Below the pieces are notes generated by a model. It was not told the DNA's origin and searched no databases. It was given only the letters and a program-made list of their open reading frames with translations. The translations under genes and the position numbers were made by a program. 64,000 nt of DNA, taken from assembly GCF_024586455.1 (NCBI RefSeq), contig NC_065921.1, positions 65,845,528 to 65,909,527 on the forward strand, in the 5' to 3' direction. Numbering within the stretch: the first letter of the stretch is position 1; each line of letters opens with the position of its first letter. Source of the DNA: Bactrocera neohumeralis. Lineage: Eukaryota > Arthropoda > Insecta > Diptera > Tephritidae. Shown here piece by piece: positions 61,434 to 64,000 of the stretch.

Positions 61434-61822
61434 TAATAAGTTTATAATGTTCTTTATTTCCCTTGCTTCGGAGCAAGGGCAGCCGTAAAAGCTGAGCGAG
61501 TAAATACAACTGAACTTTTTTTAAAATTATTGCAGCGGCGACTACGCCTAAATACCTGTCTGAATAAACTGCACACGCTCTGCCGCGTGACTTGCCAGCG
61601 CAGTAGCAGCGATAGGTGTTTGTTGTTGTCACGCGCACCTCGTTGAGCTCGTCGTCAGCAATATCGTTGGCAGTGGAGTACCTGGCTTCTGTAGTTTGAA
61701 AAATAATTTTCGCACGCTCAGCTCCAGACGCATCGTCAGCGATTTCGGTGGAATTGAAATGTTGTCCCGAAGCGTGTTGTTGCTTTTGTTCTTTTGTTGT
61801 TGGCTACTATGGTGTGTTAACT
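61434..61822 (-). repeat. gypsy-E 3' LTR
   Basis: From about GTTGTTAATAAG to GGTGTGTTAACT (minus AGTTAACACACC). A related piece is at 24562-24879. The env stop lies inside it at 61807. Confidence 0.8.
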
Positions 61823-63254
61823 ACTCCCCCGCTAGAAGAGGGGACGTCCACGGATCCCTTAAGAACGCTGTTCAATATTGCAATATTAGCACTGCGCTTC
61901 CGTACTTTGTAGATTATGTAGGCTGATATGCAAACAATAAAAAATACTATTGTTAAGGTGTAGGCTATAAGCCACTGAGACGACTGTGCTTCGACAAGCC
62001 CCCTCAACGATGCAATGTGTCGCAGATTTTTTTGGTTAATGTTGTGCAGGTAAGGAAGTGACAAGAGTGTGGTATGATTTGTCAGGTTCACAAATTGTGC
62101 GGGTGCGGCCTCGGGATGCGCGCGCACAATCTTCCTCCAGTTGGTGTACGTAGTGCCATTGATGGTAGCATTCTCTGTGAACTTTATCATGAATGTCCCA
62201 TTCAAAATTACTGGCGGGGAGTTTCCCTCGCGAACTTCAACCAATTTATCATTTATAATAATTAAACCGTCGTCAATTTCTTCCATCGCTTCGATATGAT
62301 CAGCTGTAATAGTCTGGCAGGACGCTAGGCGCTGGCTTAACAAATTCAACACGCAAGAGCTATTTATGTTTGACATTTGACAAAATATTGTTGATAAAGA
62401 ATTTTTACAATTCGCTGGTTGTTGATATGTATTGTTGCATTTAGATACTACACTGGTCTCTATCATAATTGACTTAACATTTTTTACAACTGGTTTAATC
62501 CTAATTTTCTTACAATTTTGTTCTACCATTGGGTATTTAATTTCGAAATATATGTTATTATAATTTTGCAAAATTTTTAATTTTGAGACTGTTAGTAAAT
62601 CGCTTATTGTAATACCTGTAGAGTGCTCGTTAGTTAGTAAATTTTTAACCTCATCACTATTTGACAATATTGGGTTAATCAATTGTATCTTACCCAAAGT
62701 GACGGAATAAAGAGCTGATTCTATTTCGTCTATGAACGCTCTGTTTCTTGCTGATATCAAGTCAAAAAATGTCCAGTGTCAATCTCATGCTTTTTGGTCG
62801 AGCTAACCAATTTGTTTACGGTGTCGGTTAGCTGGTTAATCTTAACTTAGAGCTGGCTATTAATGTAAATCTGTTGCTCGTTTGCTTCAATCAAGGATTC
62901 TGCCCGCGTTTGAAGTTGGTTAAAGTCATCGAAATCGGGAGTTCCAGCTACGTATTTGAGAGCGGTTCCAAGAAAGTTTATGCTACGGGATTGTCGGTGA
63001 TGAATTCTTAATGAATCTATTAATCGTAATATGCGGTCTATGTCCAGTTGAACGGTTTTCTTGATGTGAGACTGCGGGAAATTCTTAAGAAGATTATGCG
63101 TTTCTTCGGCTATGTTCTCGTAAATGGTCAAATTCAGGTGGTGAATGATGTGTTTGTACTGGCGGTAAATTGCAACCTCCCCGTCCGAAATAGGAATGTA
63201 GACGGACTCAGTGAAATTTAGAATTTCTGACCGCGATAACGCAGCCGCCATCAA
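61807..63254 (-). pseudogene. env: gypsy-E envelope protein, one stop and one frameshift
   Basis: The 5' half (62847-63254) contains a surface segment, an RQSR cleavage-like site and a hydrophobic Gly/Ala/Leu-rich segment after it, then a TAA near 62847 and a frameshift near 62765. The 3' half (61807-62760) has the central Cys-containing domain, several Asn-x-Ser/Thr sites, a membrane anchor (LIAYTLTIVFFIVCISAYII, about 61930) and a basic tail ending in the LTR. Layout parallels gypsy-B env. A splice acceptor (CATTAG at about 63262) precedes it. Not functional as it stands. Confidence 0.85.
61823..61840 (-). promoter_or_regulatory. gypsy-E polypurine tract
   Basis: Minus-strand AGCGGGGGAGT next to the LTR start AGTTAAC. 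Confidence 0.75.
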
Positions 63255-63281
63255 AATCAGGAGCCTAATGATAAAACAAAA

Positions 63282-64000
63282 TTATCTCAGATTACCTTTG
63301 TGAATTTGTTTTCCGTCGATAAGAACGGTTGTTCCCAGATCTTTTTGAACTACTTTTTCTGTGTATAATTTGCTAAGTTTGTTACCAAGTCTCCTGTTGG
63401 CCTTTATAAAGACCTTCTCACCTGGCTTAAAAATTTTTGTTACCCTTTTTCGGTTGTGGTAGTTAAGGTCAGAATTTTGTGCTTTGATCAAGCTGTCTTT
63501 GACTTCATCTAGAAATTTCTGTGTGTCAGAATGAATAATGTCAATGGGCCGTTGTCTTGTCACTGAATGAATTGTTCTATTGTATTTATATGCGGCGAGC
63601 AGTATAAGGTCGTTCGTGTCGTTTAAACCCTGGCCCAAATTAATGCATCTGCTAATTTCTGAAAGTGTGCCGTGAAACCGCTCTATCTGTCCATTCGTTG
63701 TACTATGGTGAGGCGGTGTTGTAAAAATCGAAATATTGAAATGATCTTTCAGTAGGGATTTTACAGTATTTGAGTTTAGAGATTTCTCATTGTCGCAAAC
63801 AAAACTTTTGGTATTTTTGAAAAAATTTATGACACGAATTATAGGTTCCTTTATATCAGCTATTGATCTAGAAGCAATTGATTGGACTAAGGCAAATTTC
63901 GAAAATTTGTCTATGCAGGTCAAGTAGTGTTTGCCGTCCGTCGAAAAAATGTCTATATGGAGTATCTCACCAGGTTTGCTAGGAATCGGTGTGCGTCCTA
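63282..64000 (-). CDS. pol: gypsy-E pol, integrase end (partial at window edge)
   Basis: Open from the window edge to 63282. It starts within the integrase core (PIPSKPGEILHIDIF at the edge carries the first Asp). Then come FVCDNEKSLNSNTVKSLL (second Asp, about 63800), TTNGQIERFHGTLSEISR (Glu, about 63690) and a C-terminal KVFIKANRRLGNKLSKLY region. The core motifs are intact. The upstream protease, RT and RNase H lie outside the window. Confidence 0.88.
   Translation of the reverse strand, partial: GRTPIPSKPGEILHIDIFSTDGKHYLTCIDKFSKFALVQSIASRSIADIKEPIIRVINFFKNTKSFVCDNEKSLNSNTVKSLLKDHFNISIFTTPPHHSTTNGQIERFHGTLSEISRCINLGQGLNDTNDLILLAAYKYNRTIHSVTRQRPIDIIHSDTQKFLDEVKDSLIKAQNSDLNYHNRKRVTKIFKPGEKVFIKANRRLGNKLSKLYTEKVVQKDLGTTVLIDGKQIHKGNLR

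Larger units (their letters stand above)
61434..64000 (-). mobile_element. gypsy-E errantivirus, 3' part, continues beyond the window
   Basis: 3' LTR, polypurine tract, env and the integrase end of pol in correct order on the minus strand. Confidence 0.88.

Overview
The window is a stretch of animal, most likely insect and probably dipteran, repeat DNA. I infer this from AT-rich sequence, 55-75 nt introns with GT..AG ends, errantivirus-type gypsy elements with env, a copia-type priming site, BEL/Pao gag and typical insect DNA transposons. I found no tRNA, rRNA or bacterial-style operon and no convincing intact host gene. Almost everything is transposable elements in several layers of nesting; most genes are broken and I mark where.

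Layout. 1-2768: a degenerate Myb/SANT-like gene, PIF/Harbinger and BED-finger remnants. 2769-7877: a pogo/Jerky-type DNA transposon with TA target duplication, itself split by a Tigger element (4770-6762) that carries a BEL gag piece. 7889-11347: one ancient gypsy pol (RT, RNase H, integrase, minus strand) broken by a Harbinger fragment and by an internally deleted hAT element (9062-10821, perfect 8-bp target duplication). 11520-13.9 kb and 18.5-20.9 kb: two near-identical copies of a gypsy derivative whose gag runs straight into the end of env; they belong to a ~3.8 kb duplicated segment flanking a truncated BEL/Pao element (13940-17189). 21-23 kb: a DUF4806-like fragment and a tandem LTR/primer-site array.

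23212-59210 can be read as a single old gypsy/errantivirus (here gypsy-A), minus strand, swollen to 36 kb by insertions. In transcription order it has: 5' LTR (split by a Tc1-type element that holds a Harbinger derivative), primer site, gag, protease, [copia 38374-55053], start of RT, [CACTA-like element 29446-38128 and Harbinger 27193-29445], rest of RT/RNase H, [hAT fragment and foreign LTR piece], end of env, polypurine tract, 3' LTR. The copia is itself split by gypsy-D, a BEL LTR fragment, gypsy-B (43452-51270, gag/pol/env all open) and gypsy-C. The CACTA-like element contains a Mutator-like element, which contains a Tc1 relic. 59.2-61.4 kb holds a Tc1 scrap and an 86-bp minisatellite. 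61.4-64 kb is the 3' part of another errantivirus (gypsy-E) that runs off the window.

The most notable overall feature is strand: every LTR element I can orient, from at least a dozen apparently separate insertions and seven or more families, lies on the minus strand. Dense, nested, one-sided errantivirus insertions are the architecture of flamenco-like uni-strand piRNA clusters, so the region is a candidate for such a cluster read from the plus strand. This is inference and needs small-RNA data.
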